Program-made: the position numbers and the translations under genes
Notes under the pieces: model-generated
Told to the model about the DNA's origin: nothing
The model's database searches: none
What the model saw: the letters and a program-made list of their open reading frames with translations, nothing else
Source: Akanthomyces muscarius
Taxonomy: Eukaryota; Ascomycota; Sordariomycetes; Hypocreales; Cordycipitaceae
Length of the DNA stretch: 64,000 bases
Direction of reading: 5' to 3'
Assembly: GCF_028009165.1 (NCBI RefSeq)
Contig: NC_079244.1
Coordinates: 3,720,001-3,784,000 of the forward strand
Shown here: positions 22,510-38,712 of the stretch, piece after piece
Numbering within the stretch: the stretch's first letter is position 1
How the letters are laid out: each line of letters begins with the position of its first letter

Positions 22510-25500
22510 AAACAACGATTTGGGAATGCGGCAAGAGAATCTAGACTTTTGTACATAGTCGGATGCCAGTCGGAAAAACTGCAGCGTGTTTACAACGGCT
22601 GAAAAGGGAGAGGAACGAGCAGGCATGTAATACCCCCTTTTTGTTGTCGTTATTTTGTTGCTACTGTTTGTTGTTGCGCCCTCTTTGGCCACCCTGCATT
22701 GAGCAATACGTTTTTTTATGTATATAGTTAACTGGGCAATGGGAAGCTTGAATGAATAGCACGAAAGCGGCTAGGTATAGTTGCGGTTTTATATAAAGCA
22801 ACGAATGATGGATTTTACAGGTCCATACATTTTCTACGAGGAGGAGCGACATGACACGGACACATTGTAAAGTGCGCTGGCCAACGTTTCGGTAGAGAAG
22901 ATCCCAAATGAGACGATGAGAACTGAGCCGGTTCGATATGAGCTCAGCACAGGGACGTACGTCGTCAGGGGAGGAATGGTGAAAAGCTGTTGCTTCATAA
23001 CTGGCGCTCATATTGGGTATTCAAACTGGCTGAACATTGCTGCCTGAGCTCCCACTGGCATGGGTCATGAATCGTCGTGATGTCCACAGCAAGCGGTACC
23101 ATCGTGGAGCTTTGTCTCTCATCCACATCACATGGCGCGCGGCCGACTACCAGAGTTCCTTTCGGCGATAACGTTGGAGGCGCCGCGCCGCCCATTCGGC
23201 AATTGTGTGTGTGCGATCTTTTGTACGTTTGGGCGGCCGCGGAAGATGGCGCAGCAGCTTCAAAGGAGCGATCCTCCTCGTCGCATGCCTCTTCGAGTCC
23301 AAAGTCCGCCGCGGCCCCCCGTCGGCTTCTGTTTCTCCTTCTTCGCCCCTTTTTTGGCCGAGCAAGGGGCTGTGTTTGAAGGAATTGGCAAAGTGAAAAC
23401 TCGGGCCTGCTCTCTTTTTCCAGGGTATTGGGCAGCTTCTCAAACTGCAAAGTCTGCGCGCTCCGAGTGCGCAGCTGCCCCGTATCACGAAAAGGATCCC
23501 TCTCCATTCGAATCTCCATCTTCCGCCTCGACCTTCCCCGCCGCGTAGCGCGCCGCCCTCTGCCGTCCCCCGGTCAAGCCGGTCGGTCTTGCAACTAGGA
23601 CGGAGTTGAACTGCCATCACATTGGTATCAAATGCCTATTGCTCAATACTGCAGGGTTCTTCTCCAGGGGTTGAATGGACAGCGCAGACTGGCGGGGGAC
23701 CTGCAGGGAATCGGCCCGCTTGTCAAAGCACGCGCCAGGCGAAAATATGCTTGCTTGGTTGTTGTCGATTCCCACCCACACAGACTTGAAAGATGGACAG
23801 ACTTGCATTTGCAACAGGCAAGTCAGTGCCGCCGCCGCGTTGTCTTGCGTTGCCCCGGTTTCTTGATGAAATGCGGGCTGTCATGCACGGCGTGAGAACC
23901 TTGTCTACGGCCTTTTTTTTTTTTTTTGCTAAATCCCTTCCCCCGCTGAGGAGTTGCAAGTCGTCCTTGTTCCCGACCGAGAGGATCGGGGTTGAATACC
24001 GAGATGGCATGTGAACCGCCCTTGCCCCTTTTACCATAAGAAACTCGGTGTACGAAAGTTCTTTACCATGCGTACCTGTCGCAGGACTGACAATCTTGGT
24101 CAATCAATAATTCAAGCTGCGGCGTTCGCCGAAGTAATTGCCGTTCTTTGGTCGACGTCGCCAATGGACGAGTGCGTGGCGACGCCCGCTCCCTTTTCAC
24201 ACCCCGCACCGGCACTCATGCCATCCATTGACCGCCGGTTCAACCGCCCCAATTGGGTTGCAAAAGACGTGGCAACTCCATTGATGATGGAAGGAGTGAC
24301 AGAATCCGCAGGGACATGAGTTTCGACGCAGAAGGTGGTAAACACACCTAGACATGTGCAAGCAGCTTTGCTGTCTTTTTTCGTAGCGTTTGCCTTATTG
24401 CTGACACCGTTTCTGGTTGCGGCTGAGCGGCTCTCGCGCCGAAAGCTGAAGGTTGGGCTCGAAAATGAAACCACTTTCAGCCAGATAGGGATGCTTTCTT
24501 CTCCGGTCAACGGGGGACAAAAACGCTAGAGCCGGCAAAACTAATTTCCTTTTCTTGCCTCGTAGCGGCATCATTCTGGCAGATTCGCGCGGCAATTGAG
24601 AGGGTTAGCCATATTCTTTTCTTCCATTTGCCTGCCCGGCGTTATGTATCATCGGCCGGGACACGGAGTAATCAGGCCTGATCGGCAACCCCTCTCTCGG
24701 TGCAACGATGTGCAAATCCATGGAGAACTACCAAGGAAGAAAAAAAATTCTCTTCAGTTGCCCAAACGGGAAATGTCTTCCGCAGTAGCAACGCCAGGCA
24801 GCGACATTGTGTACCCTTGCTGCATATGCACAGTAACCCTGGCGCGGGCGGTTTTCTTTGTTCTTGTCGGAATGGCCGACGATATTTGCGCCTCTCAGTG
24901 GGGAGGGCACTCATATTGGCGTAGTTTGCAACGCTCGGCCGACTCACTAGCATCTTGCATCGAACAGTTGAAAGAAAACAATAGAACAGAACGGGATTCA
25001 AACTGCCGGCATCGGGGGAATGGACGTCTTGATACTAGTCATCATCTGATCTCAAAAGGATCGACGTGATAGCCTCACGTCTGCCGAAGGCTGCGTAAAG
25101 ATGTAGACGAGACTTGAACCAAGTCCGACGCAAGTTTCCCTACAGGCAAGTTGGCTGCGTGCAAGCTCCCGTAGCTGCGTGCAAATTCTGGCTGTATCAG
25201 TAATGGGTTCTGCTCGAGCCCGTTATGCATGCAAGCCACCCTTGACTCCTTGTTCCAGTATGAGACATGTTCTCGCCAAGACAGGCCAAAACCCTTCTCG
25301 ACAATGAAGAACGTCCCAGCAGCGATGTTTGTTGGAGTAATACTGTATAACCAAATCTCGTACTTCCGGGCTTCTTAGAGACTAAAATGTGAAGGGCAAG
25401 TGATTTTCATAGTCATCTGGGAAGACTCCACGGCCGCTTCAGAGCTTTGCCATGTATGTTGTTCTAGAAACCAAAAATCGAGCCAGCAATTAAGCGGCGT

Positions 25501-28500
25501 TCCAATGTTTTCTTGTACTAGGAAACGGACACTTGTAGCAATATAGACTCAGTGACATGGACTGTGTTCGTCGACGGACGCAATGACCAAGACTAGACTG
25601 CTCACAAGCATGCACCAATAACCGAGATATTCCAAATCGGTCGTTCCCTTGCCACCGCACAATAAAAGTAGCTGTGATTATGATGCGCAGTTATGAAACC
25701 AACTAGTATGGTGCTAGAAAAGTTTACACAAAAGTCAAGGAGCTGCGCCCCTATTCTTTGCCATTCGCGACTCATAATCAGTCTTGTTACAAACTTACAA
25801 TTGCTCTCTGGGCTGATCTGGTGCTTGATTGGGACCAGTTTGTGCGCACTTGATTACAAAAGCCGAAGTAATGATTGGCTCTACCTGGAACTGAAAGCTG
25901 CAAGCAACCTACCGTTAGAGAGCAGTGTGGTTGCAGGCCATGCGTCAGAAGAACCCTTGTAGCTTAATCGCGCGCCGTGCTATACACAGGATCCTGCTCA
26001 GCCCGGCGTGTCCAGAAAGCAACCCGGCAGGAAAGGCCCGACCTGACCGGGCTGAAAACAAGTACCGGCAAGCCCGTCATCGACGCGAGGTCCTCCTTGG
26101 GCCTCTGTGATCGATTCTTACACGGCGGGCCGTATCAACTCGAACAAGTGCTGACGGGCCACATCGGCGCGGTCAGCCTTGCCGGCGCCCAGAATGGAGC
26201 GCGGCATGAATACGAAATACGTCATATTTCTGATACTAGAAACGTGGAATCATCTTCTGGGAGAATCAACTGGAAGGCTCGATTTACAACGAGTTCTCAA
26301 GAGCAAATGTAGGCGAGCAGAAGCATGGCAGCGTCCAAAGTCATCGTCGGCCAACTTTACTCCACAGATCCCCAGCAGCCCACGTGGTGCTCGGCGCGCT
26401 ATTTCGCTCACCGACGTACTGGCAACTGGCAACTGGTAGACAGGGAAATAGGCAATTGAAGTTCTGTGTGCAATTGCCCCAGTCGCAGTTTTGCACAGAA
26501 GCAACTACTGGTAACACAGTCGCGGCGGCTTTATGCGTCATCTCTGGTTGGACAGGTATCCAAGTCTAGGGTCGCTGATCTGCACCGCGGCGCACGGCGC
26601 CACGCCCAATGAGGCGCGCAGCTTACGTGGGGTGCAAGAGTTGGTTGGAGGCTTGTTCATTGTGGCGGCCAGCACTCTGACAGGTCCAACGCCACAAATA
26701 GTTGGGCATTCGTCTTGAGAAGAAGCGAGACGTTGAAAAGGGCCATTTCGGCTGATATGATAAGATCCTCTGGTATAGGGGGTTGATTGATTGTGTACAC
26801 GGCCATTGCTGCGGTGTTTTCTGGGGTAGAGAGTCTGGGACGCAGCCGAGAAGACGGGTTAACTATGCAGTCAGGAACTGCAAGTAGTTGCTGACCCGCA
26901 GCTGTCGAGTAAATACAATGTCATCGAGCAGATAACGGAGGCCCCGAGATACTGTTACATTGTGCAGGACAGGGTCGTGCCCAGAGAGGTCAAGGCTCGT
27001 CCAGCCGTGTGGAGGAGAGGCCTGCATCAGTGCAGCTTGATGACTGGCACGAGCCAGCCAGTCCATGTCTCTTTTCGTCAACCGCAGGCCCCATCCAAAA
27101 GCCATTTCCACAGTGCTGGGCATCCACAATCACGGTGAGGACGGTGGTGAGCGCAACGGTCGCAACTCAAATTATCTCATCTGCCGAAGAAGACGAGGAT
27201 TCCGAGAGCCGGCGAAAGCGCGGGCTCCTGCCAGTTATCGCCAATGGCCGCCAGCGATACCATCACGCAAGGAACCACTATTACGGTCGCGCTCCCACGA
27301 TGCGGCCCTGAAATGGAAGCAAGCGACCAAGAACGCCTGTCGCATCGGTGGTGGGCTCATAAGCTGGCGAACAGGCTGTTGAGAGATCAGCAGCAGCAGC
27401 AACTACTGGGCTCTTAGTTAGTGGCAGGCCTTCGATCCGGATGTGAACAGGAAGACTGTTATCGGGCGATGTCATGTTGCATTTCGAGGTTATTCGGAGA
27501 AACGAAAGTCCCAGCTAGTGCAAGTCAATTACGCAAAGGGCCCCAAGTGCTTGCGCGTGACGCCGCAGCCGGCTTTGTGGCCAAGCCAAGAGATGACCAG
27601 GATTTGATCTAATCAATCCAGGGCCGCCACTGGTAACTAGATCACCTGGTGGTCTTACCAAGGCAATGCAATAGGTGGTGCGAAATGCACAAGGACTCGA
27701 GGTCAGCCCGAGCGCGGTAGGCGAATCGGGCATTACTCGAACGGCTGAAGATGGACAAGCAGGGAAGACCATGCGGCTGAACCGGCTCTTGGACAAGATT
27801 TTTATGCACATGAGCAAGTTCACGGCGGTAGCTGCAACACCCACATAGCACGGCGGCCGGCCAGTTCCAGGAAGACTCTGACTGTCCGAGTTTTTCTCTT
27901 CCAGGGCCTGTTGGGGTATGACAGGCATTTACTGCACGAAGTATGGCCAGACGGCAAACACTCTTTGATGTGAAGCCAGCGTACAACATGACTTTGGATG
28001 GCAGGTAAAGCAATGCGCTAACTAGCCTTAGCTGGGGGATTACTTGAGCACTGTGCTCTAGCGTCACCTAGATTTGGCTAGCCTGCGTGAGAGAAGACCG
28101 TAAGAAGGAGGAAAGGCAAAGCAGAGCTATGGCAAGGCAAGTCATCGAGCTTATCACTAATGACGAGGTTTTTAAGAGGTACAGTAAAACTAAATCACAA
28201 GAACAAACTGGATGGGATGGGCATAAGCAAGTTTGCGAGTTGATGACAACAGCAAGCAAACCTCAACGCGCGCGGGCAAGGGGTTTGGGTTGGATTACTC
28301 CGTACCACTACTATTAATGCCGCGCCATCACCAGTTTAAGAGCGCAACGTCCGTACAAGTCGCATTGGCCGGGAAGAAACCCCCCGCCCCCTCCCTCCCA
28401 TTGTGCCGCCTCCCCGCTTTCTCAGCTCACCTTTCGCGATGTATTCCAGCTCGAGACTTGGGTGTGTTGGGGTAGCATTGCGTACGGGGGGGGGGGGGAT

Positions 28501-29941
28501 TTGTCTTGCTGCCAAAACTTAACTAGGACATGGTAAATTCCGCTTATTCGCTGGGCTTTGCAGATGCGCACCGGCGCGGGGGGACTTTCGTGGTGGTGGT
28601 GGGCTGCGTGGTAGTGGTGGCGCCCGGTACTGGGCCTGCAGATGATAATCACTCGCCTGCAGAATCCGCCTCGCAGGGGTCAGCGCAGGGCGACCAGGGC
28701 CAGGATGAGGGAGACACAGGGACGGGTTTCTTCTGGATATGCTTGGGACAGAGAGCATCGTGAGAGAGCCAAGTCAAGGGACGACGGATTTATTTCGGCC
28801 GCTGCCCGTCGCAGAGTCGGGCACTGTCCGGGGATGGGAAGGCTCAGTGCCTGGTGCCTGTCACTATTTGTGCCTCTGCCGGCACATCTAGCTTTACCAG
28901 AAGCAGCAGCACTTTCGCGCGGCCCATATCTTTCTTGCCAACTTCTACATAAGGACTCTTGCTACGCGCGCGTAGGCACCTACAGCTCGACCTTGCCGGC
29001 GGAAGAGGGCACAGCTGCAGCTTCACACTGTCCACCCAGCTCACTGCCAGACAACTTGGCACCGATCCCGGTCCTCGAGGTAGCCGGTTTTGCCACTGGC
29101 AGTCTGCTTTGCCTGCCGTCTTTTACTTTACTAATATTCGATAGGCACTCACTCACTCACTCACTCACTCCAAGGCGACGCCCGGTCTAGCCCACTGGTT
29201 CCCACCATCTCCAAATGCTCCATCGGCACCATCCACCTCCCACCATCCCGGACCGCTAAAAGTTATAGCGCTGGCCAAACCGGCTGTATCCACTGGAACT
29301 GGCAGCCCCCCGTCCGAGAGAGAGAGCCGCTAAAACCACCAAACCACCCCCATGCCGCTTCTCTTTCATGTTCCCTGCGCTTTTTTGTCTCTTTCTCATG
29401 ATTGCAGTTCTTCCTCGTTTGATTCCCTTTATGTGTAAATACATATCGCGAGAAATATCCTCTTTTTACAGTGACAACGACTCGCGCCGACGAAGCGCTT
29501 CTACGTTCGAATAGACCCAGCTATCTAGTCACCTACCTAGGAACCTGGCCTCGCTGCCGAAGGATCCCGGAATACAGCGGGCTCAACGCCTAAAGCCCAC
29601 AGAGGTAACGACTGCCGCCGCCACCTCCGCCAAAGGCCAAGGCTCGGGCTCCTTCCTTTGCACCAAGAAACCGCCGCCCGCAGCCGGAATCGCCTCATCC
29701 CCGTTGTACTGCCCATCCATCATCATCATCTCTTCGCGACTTCTGCCGCTCGGCACTGCGCATTGGACGACGCATCTGTGTCTCGCAGTATCAACTTGAT
29801 AGCCGCTGCCTCTCCGAACTCGCGCCGTACATCCCTCTTTCGTCAGCCTCGGTGCGCCTCTCGCCCGTCCGTCATCAGCGCCCTCTACCACCCGGGCCGC
29901 GTGCCCCCCCGCAGCGCGTCCTGTGTCCGGAACTCCTCACA
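22510..29941. other. 7.4-kb intergenic region
   Basis: I found no gene with recognisable domains or coding-like codon use. Candidate ORFs (23132-23548 +, 23147-23620 -, 27515-28067 -) overlap each other on opposite strands and look like chance. Two tRNA B-box look-alikes on the minus strand (near 24995 and 25110) do not fold into a T arm. There is a T15 run near 23913-23927, a G-run near 28488-28498, and a CACT microsatellite at 29146-29170. The last 400 bp are probable promoter and 5' UTR of the Zn(II)2Cys6 gene. Confidence 0.55.
29146..29170. repeat. CACT tetranucleotide microsatellite
   Basis: There are six uninterrupted CACT units, about 770 bp upstream of the Zn(II)2Cys6 start codon. 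Confidence 0.95.
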
Positions 29942-32572
29942 ATGCCTACCAACCCGCAAGCGCAGGGATCGCAATCCCAGCGCGGTCAGGGAAAGACGAG
30001 ATATGCAACTTCGTGCACAGAATGCCGCCGGCGAAAACAAAAGGTTAGTTGTTGAATTGGCGCCTCTTCCTCGACCTCTCGCATCGCTTCTGTAGCTTGT
30101 CCCCGCCCAGCGCACGCATACACGACTTGCGGCTAGTTGAAGCATATCCGGCCGTCATGGATTTGCCAGGGCAGCAAGTGACAGCGATGAGTCAGGCCAT
30201 GATTATGGTTTTGTCACGGTACCATTCGGCCGGGCCTCTGGCATGGCTGACGTTACCTATACTGACCTCGAACAGTGTTCCCAAGGCCAGCCTTGCACGA
30301 ATTGTCTACGCAGATTTCCACAAACGACTTGTGAATATACAACCACTACTACGAGAAGGTAGGCCAAATTCCTGCCACGCCACTGTCCATCTACTTACAC
30401 AGCCCGTCTTCCAGAGCGTCTAGCCAGGGAGGTAGTCGTCCCAACGACGTAAAAGTCGTTGTCGAAGGCCCAGCCTATTCACATCTCGATGTTGGCGAGC
30501 TGCAAGATGCTATCCTGCAGTTGGAACGGGAGACCCGCGAACAAATTGAAAAGAATGGCTCGCAGACGTTTTCTGTCAAGTTTCCGAGACGTCAAAATCC
30601 CAACCGTGCCTTGACAAGCGCTGAAGGCGCCGAAAACGACGACGAAAGCAAGCTTGACCCCAAGGCCAGCACCGGAAGAGCTGGCAAGGAGCAACCATTT
30701 AAGATTATTGTCAAGGATGAGACGGGCCTCTTACAACCTCAGAACATGCGAACGCTTCTAAAGACTATTCTCCAAGTACGAGTCAACTTTGCCACCAAGA
30801 TTGTCAATGACGAATATACACTGGACTCGAGAGCGTTGCTGCGCATGGCTGAGCGCGCCACACGCCCGCCGCTGCAAGTTAGCAGCTACGAAGACCACCT
30901 CCACAACTTGCCCATGACCTTGAACAAGTTGAACATCGAGCTTGTCCGAATCTGTATGTCAACCCTCTGGCTTGCGGTTCCATAGCTTTTGTTTCACTAC
31001 TGACGTTGCGTAGACTTGCAACTACTTTGTCGGTTCAAAGCAGTGGTAGACGGTGCCCCAGACCCAACGAACCGATTCATGAAGCACTGGGTCCCTCTCT
31101 CCATCAAGTCACCTCTCAACCTCCAAATCATTCTCTACACCTCGGCTTGCTTCTTGAACGAGACTGGCCAAGTACCAAAAATGGTTGTATGGGCGCACAA
31201 AAGTGCTGTACACAAGCTTATCAATGAACACATTGCCAAGGTCGGCAAGAATCTTAGTGACGAAGTCATTATGGGCACTGCTCAGATGGTTCTCGATTCG
31301 TGGTACTGGGGAACAACCGAGGAGATGCAAGCGCATATGCTTGGCCTGAAATCCATGATTAAAATCCGAGGAGGTTTTCAAACCCTGGGAATACAAGGTT
31401 TCCTTGCCAAGACCGTCATCACGTAAGACCATATGCGGTAAATCTCATGTGCACTGCTAACAAGTATCAGGGATGACATCACCATTGCCCTCGCTCACGA
31501 AATCCCCACATCCATGTTCGACAAGGAAGGCTTCGAATTCAAGGACGAATTCATGGTGCCCTACCAAGTATCATTCAACTCGCCGTTCATGTCAGACTGG
31601 CCGCCATTCTCCAGCCCTGCATCTACGCTCGACGTACACCCGAATGCGAACCAGCTTCTTGACGATATGCGAAACTTGCTCAAACTTGTTTTGGAGCTCC
31701 CCGAGGAGCAAACTTCAGAACAGCTTCAGCAAGTCGCTGAACTAGCAGCATGGACATACCAGCGCATTTCCATGCTGCCTGAGAATGTACCCAGGAGATG
31801 TGACAAGGAGCAGCAAAAGCAGGAAGACTTGCAGATGCAGCAGCAGAGAACCCAACATGTACCACAAGGCCAGAATCAACAGCCAGTGTTGGCAGATGCC
31901 GACTCGAATGCTGACAGATCCTCCAACGGCACGAGTGCGCGGTGGGATGGATCATCGCCCGAAAATACGTATTCCAGCAGCGTATTCGAGAGCTCTACAC
32001 CAAAGGAGGAAGCCACCTTGACCCCGGAAACCTCGCCTGCCAGAAGCGGAAGCGACCAGTATACAACCCCTCAGCGCCCGGACCTCATGTACCGGGTTAT
32101 CCGCAACGTCGCGCTCATCTACTGCCGTGCCATCTTGGCCCGCGTGCCGACTAGCCACGTTTGTGACGCCAACGAATTTGTGCAGATTTGGATGAATATC
32201 TGGGAAGTACCGCTGGCACAGTGGAAGACCATTCTTGGCGTCTACCACTGGATTACAGTTGGCCTGATTCCCAGCGGACACGACACACCACCCGCTCGGT
32301 TTTCCAAGATGTTGATGGTCGTGGCACTTTTGTCCATTGGGTTGGACAATTGGCACATTTGCATCGAGATTTCCCGGGCTGCGCTGAAACTGCAAAAGTG
32401 GCTGCGAGAGGGACACCCTGCGCCACCCTCTGGCATCGTGGGCGGCGAAGCCGGTGTGCTTAAATATGGATTCCCGATCAAGGAAGATTTGCCCGCTATT
32501 GCCAAATATGACGGCAACCACTTCCTTGAGGGTATTGAAGAAGACATGGACGATGCAGACGATCTCGTTTAA
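29942..32572 (+). CDS. Zn(II)2Cys6 transcription factor
   Basis: Five exons (29942-30043, 30276-30358, 30403-30953, 31014-31422, 31471-32572) encode about 748 residues. All junctions are in frame. The second intron may instead end at 30414, which would remove four residues. The first intron (232 bp) is unusually long and splits the DNA-binding domain. After splicing, Cys25, Cys28, Cys35, Cys41, Cys44 and Cys53 form the C-x2-C-x6-C-x5-C-x2-C-x8-C binuclear cluster preceded by a glutamine-rich leader. Residues around 85-115 look like a short coiled-coil linker (LQDAILQLERETREQIEKN). The remaining 600 residues are largely helical with a Gln/Ser-rich insert, as in fungal-specific regulator middle domains. 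It should act in the nucleus as a pathway-specific activator or repressor. The target genes cannot be told. Immediate neighbours give no clear pathway. Confidence 0.93.
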
Positions 32573-33687
32573 TGTTTGATTGTCTATACTTTGAAATATT
32601 TGCTTGTTTCTTTTTCCTGGTATATATTCTCTATTATGGGGGAACGAGGCGAAGATACCACAATGGCGTGAATTTTGGCGTCGGGGGCTAGCAATGCTTT
32701 TGGGCTTTTATATCTTCGCACGGCGTCGGGAACATGTAGGCTTTTTGCGCTTGGGCTGGTTGTCACTACAGTTTTGAATCCATGTACAGGCTTTGGGCGA
32801 ATATAAATCATGATTTGATGTGCTCATGTTGATTATACTTGGTAGAACTATCGTCTTTTGGACTGCAACTCCCGTGCCAAACTTACGAGCGATGACCTTT
32901 TGCAGTGTGACCAACCGCTCATGGCCGCAGCCATGCCACGACACCAGTACGCCGCTGGTGGTGGAGCCGCATTTCTAAACATTGTGAATGGGCCAAGAGG
33001 TGCCGGTGTGGTGTGGGTGGGCGAGAGGTGAGTGGTTGGGATGTGCATGGATTGGCTGGCCGATGTGGTGCTCATGCAGGGCCACGTTGGCGACATGCGA
33101 TGGAGGGCAGGCAGTGAGGGGGAAACAACGGCGCAGGCAGTACGTCCGAATGTGGTGGGCAATTGCAGAGGAGGGAAATTGGCCCAAGGCATTGCGATGC
33201 ATTATATACATGTGAGCTAGTTATGGATTGTAATTGCGGTGACTACGCTTCGGAGTCTGTGCAAAGAACCTGTGAGTGCCTGGAAGCGCCAGGAACCAGC
33301 TTTAGAAAATCGGCAGAGGCCAGCTTAGCTGCATACACTTGTGCTGCAACGGTAACCTGCACGATGTGTGGTGGTGGGCAATCGTTGCACGACTTGGGTG
33401 TGCCCATGCACCGTGATGTGTAAGGTTTGGTTTCTTACGCGCACAGAGTTCTTGTGCTTTGCCCGCGCGCACCACCCACCCGGAGAGCTGAAGCCTCCTC
33501 TCTGCCGTCATCCCATTCTTTGTTTTTGCTGCCAGAAACATTCCCGACGAGGCAAAGCACCCAGCGTTTTTCTTTTTTTTTCTCGAGTCCACATCCAGGC
33601 GCTACAATTCACAACAATCCAGCTCACGGGCATTGTACCAGAAACCTGATCCACAATCTGGGATATACGGATATTGACAACCACATC
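32573..33687. other. intergenic region
   Basis: This holds the 3' flank of the Zn(II)2Cys6 gene, then about 700 bp with no supported gene, ending in a T-rich tract (around 33570-33583) that could precede the small downstream ORF. Confidence 0.5.
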
Positions 33688-33933
33688 ATGACGGTGTCTA
33701 TGAAACGCAGCCGGCTTCGACGCCCATCGCTCACGTCAAGCGCTCGCATCATGATTGCGCGCATCCATATGGATAACTTTGAGGCGTCGAGCGACGAGGA
33801 ATGCGAGGTCGCTGTGGCGGCGGACAAACCACTCGAAGAAGACGATGGCTACGAGAGAATGGTGCGTGAAAGGCGACGCCGCTGCTTTACGCGACTGTGT
33901 GTCGAGCAATTGTACCGATTCGAAGAAGCGTGA
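33688..33933 (+). CDS. possible small hypothetical protein (81 aa)
   Basis: This intronless ORF starts at ATG 33688 with A at -3 and ends at TGA 33931-33933. The product has a basic N terminus (KRSRLRRPS), an acidic middle (EASSDEECEV, LEEDDGYE) and a basic, cysteine-containing C terminus (RERRRRCFTRLC). The alternation of acidic and basic blocks and fairly G/C-rich third positions favour coding. A pyrimidine tract lies upstream. I do not recognise a family, and chance remains possible. Confidence 0.4.
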   Translation: MTVSMKRSRLRRPSLTSSARIMIARIHMDNFEASSDEECEVAVAADKPLEEDDGYERMVRERRRRCFTRLCVEQLYRFEEA

Positions 33934-34381
33934 TCTATTTCGATATATCTAAACGAAGCGTGAGAAATGGGACAATGGAAAAGTGGTTGGTTGGGTGGTG
34001 ATTAAGAAACATTGGGACGTCAAATGCTGGTGTGGACTGGGAGCTATCAGGCCGGTGTTTTTGCTTCTGTTTTGTGTTTGGCAAATGAAAGCAGGCCACC
34101 GTCTCAAAGCCAGCCAATGGGGACCTTTTGCGTCAAGTCTCAGCTCGAACGATATTATCAAGGAAATTTATATTTCCACGATGCTTCGTTGTAATTTTGT
34201 AGCGCGCCGCTCGCCAAGTGACTCGTTCGGTGAGGCGGGGCCCGAGATGCCTCCCCGCATTTGACGTGCACATCTTCAGATAAAACCCGACTCCTGGACC
34301 AACATACCCAAATGTCTTGACCCCCATCCCGTCCTTTGGTGTCTTGTAGTATCCGCACTCAATTCAATCACTACTCACAAC
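33934..34381. other. intergenic region, promoter of oxidoreductase
   Basis: No gene is seen. The last 100 bp, including CAATTCAATCACTACTCACAAC just before the ATG, look like a typical fungal 5' UTR. Confidence 0.5.
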
Positions 34382-35526
34382 ATGGCCCCCATCGGAGTCG
34401 CCATTATCGGCAGCGGCATTTTCGTCAAGGAGCAGCACATCGTGAGACGTCATTTTTCACCATTCAAGCCCACCGGCTAACCATCCATCCTCAGCCCGCC
34501 ATTCTTAAGTGCGACTTGCTCTCCCTCAAGGCCATCTTTTCCCGCTCTGCCAAGTCTGCCGAGGCCGCCGCAGCTCTGCTTCCCTCTGCCCCGGACCTGT
34601 ACGCCGAAGACGCCGGTGACGGCCGCGCCCTGACGGATCTGCTGGCCCGCACCGACATCTCCGCCATCATCGTCGCCCTGCCTATTCCCTCCCAGCCGTC
34701 GTTTGTGCGCGCCGCCCTGGCCGCCGGCAAGCACGTCCTCGCGGAGAAGCCCATCGCCAAGGACGTCGCGACGGCCCAGGAGCTCATCGCCTACGCCGCG
34801 AGCGAGGCCATCCGCGGCACCGGCGCCACGCTCTCCATTGCCGAGAACCAGCGCTACTTTCCGCGCTTCACGTACGCGCTGGCGCAGGCCGCCGGGCGCG
34901 ACTTTGGCAAGGTGACGCACTTCTCGATCCGCGTGAGCGACCTGGTGGGCAAGGACTCCAAGTACTACAACACGACGTGGCGCAAGACGCCAGAGTACCA
35001 GGGCGGCTTCCTCCTCGACGGCGGCGTGCACTTTGCCGCCGGCGCGCGCATGCTGTTCATGCTGTCGAGCAGCATGGCGGATGCGTCCGCGCAGCAGCAG
35101 GCGAGGCTCGACTCGCGGCCGGCAAAAGTGAGCGCCCGCACGGCGCTGGTGCGCGAGTACCTGCCGCCGGTGGACAGCGTGGCCGCGCTGGTGACGACGC
35201 GCGGCGGCGCCACGGGCACGTACCAGCACACGGTGGGCTCGACCATCTCGGCGTACGAGTTTGACGTGGCGTACGAGAACGGCAGCGTGCGCGTCTGCGA
35301 CGGGACCGTCACGGTGCGCAGGGTGGGCGAGGAGCCGGTGAGCGAGACGTTTGAGAGGGCGAGCGGCGTGCCGGAGGAGGTGGCGGCGTGGGCGGCGGGG
35401 ATGTGCGACGGGAAGCAGGACCCGGCGCAGTCGATGGAGGAGGCACTGGCGGATTTGGAGCTTATCGAGAAGATGCTGCAGAGTGGTGAGCAGGATGGCA
35501 AGTGGCTCTCATACGAGCTCCAGTAA
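34382..35526 (+). CDS. Gfo/Idh/MocA-family NAD(P)-dependent oxidoreductase
   Basis: Two exons (34382-34441, 34495-35526) encode 363 residues, typical for the family. The 53-bp intron is phase 0 with a GGCTAAC branch site. The N-terminal Rossmann fold shows VAIIGSGIF (6-14) for the dinucleotide, and the family hallmark EKP is at 104-106 in VLAEKPIAKD. The C-terminal alpha/beta domain has GGFLLDGGVHFAAG, with Asp195 and His199 at the usual catalytic positions. The enzyme should oxidise or reduce a sugar, inositol or related polyol, or a dihydrodiol, in the cytosol. Substrate cannot be assigned. There is no signal peptide. It converges on the protease gene with 316 bp between stop codons, and no pathway partner is adjacent. 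Confidence 0.93.
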
Positions 35527-35842
35527 AACGATTGCTGCCTGGAGTGTACGTCTAAGTTTGGGGAGTGCCAAAAGACTTGGCTAATGGGTCCATGTGTCTC
35601 GAAGATATATGCCTTCTTATACTGCAGCCACGCATTTAGTCTCAGGTTTTAGGATCAAGCTTCCCGAGACAGGTCGGTGAAGGTAAGATTCTTTACCGAC
35701 ATGGTCATCAGTACGCCAGGGATCTCACAGAGCTGGAAATTGGTCTTAATAAAAATGCATGTATAGCCTAGAAAGTAGTGCGTCGAGCAGTTGCACATAT
35801 TTACATTATGAAGTCGATATATACCATCTTGCGTCCTCCCGC
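35527..35842. other. convergent intergenic region
   Basis: These 316 bp between two stop codons hold both 3' UTRs. No gene is seen. Confidence 0.6.

Positions 35843-38712
<2,870 letters not shown>

Noticed and set aside
24990..25120. tRNA B-box-like words on the minus strand
   Set aside because: Flanking bases cannot form a 5-bp T stem and no A box or acceptor stem is found.
34477..35229. 250-codon minus ORF opposite the oxidoreductase
   Set aside because: Shadow of codon bias, product is low-complexity Arg/Gly/Val.
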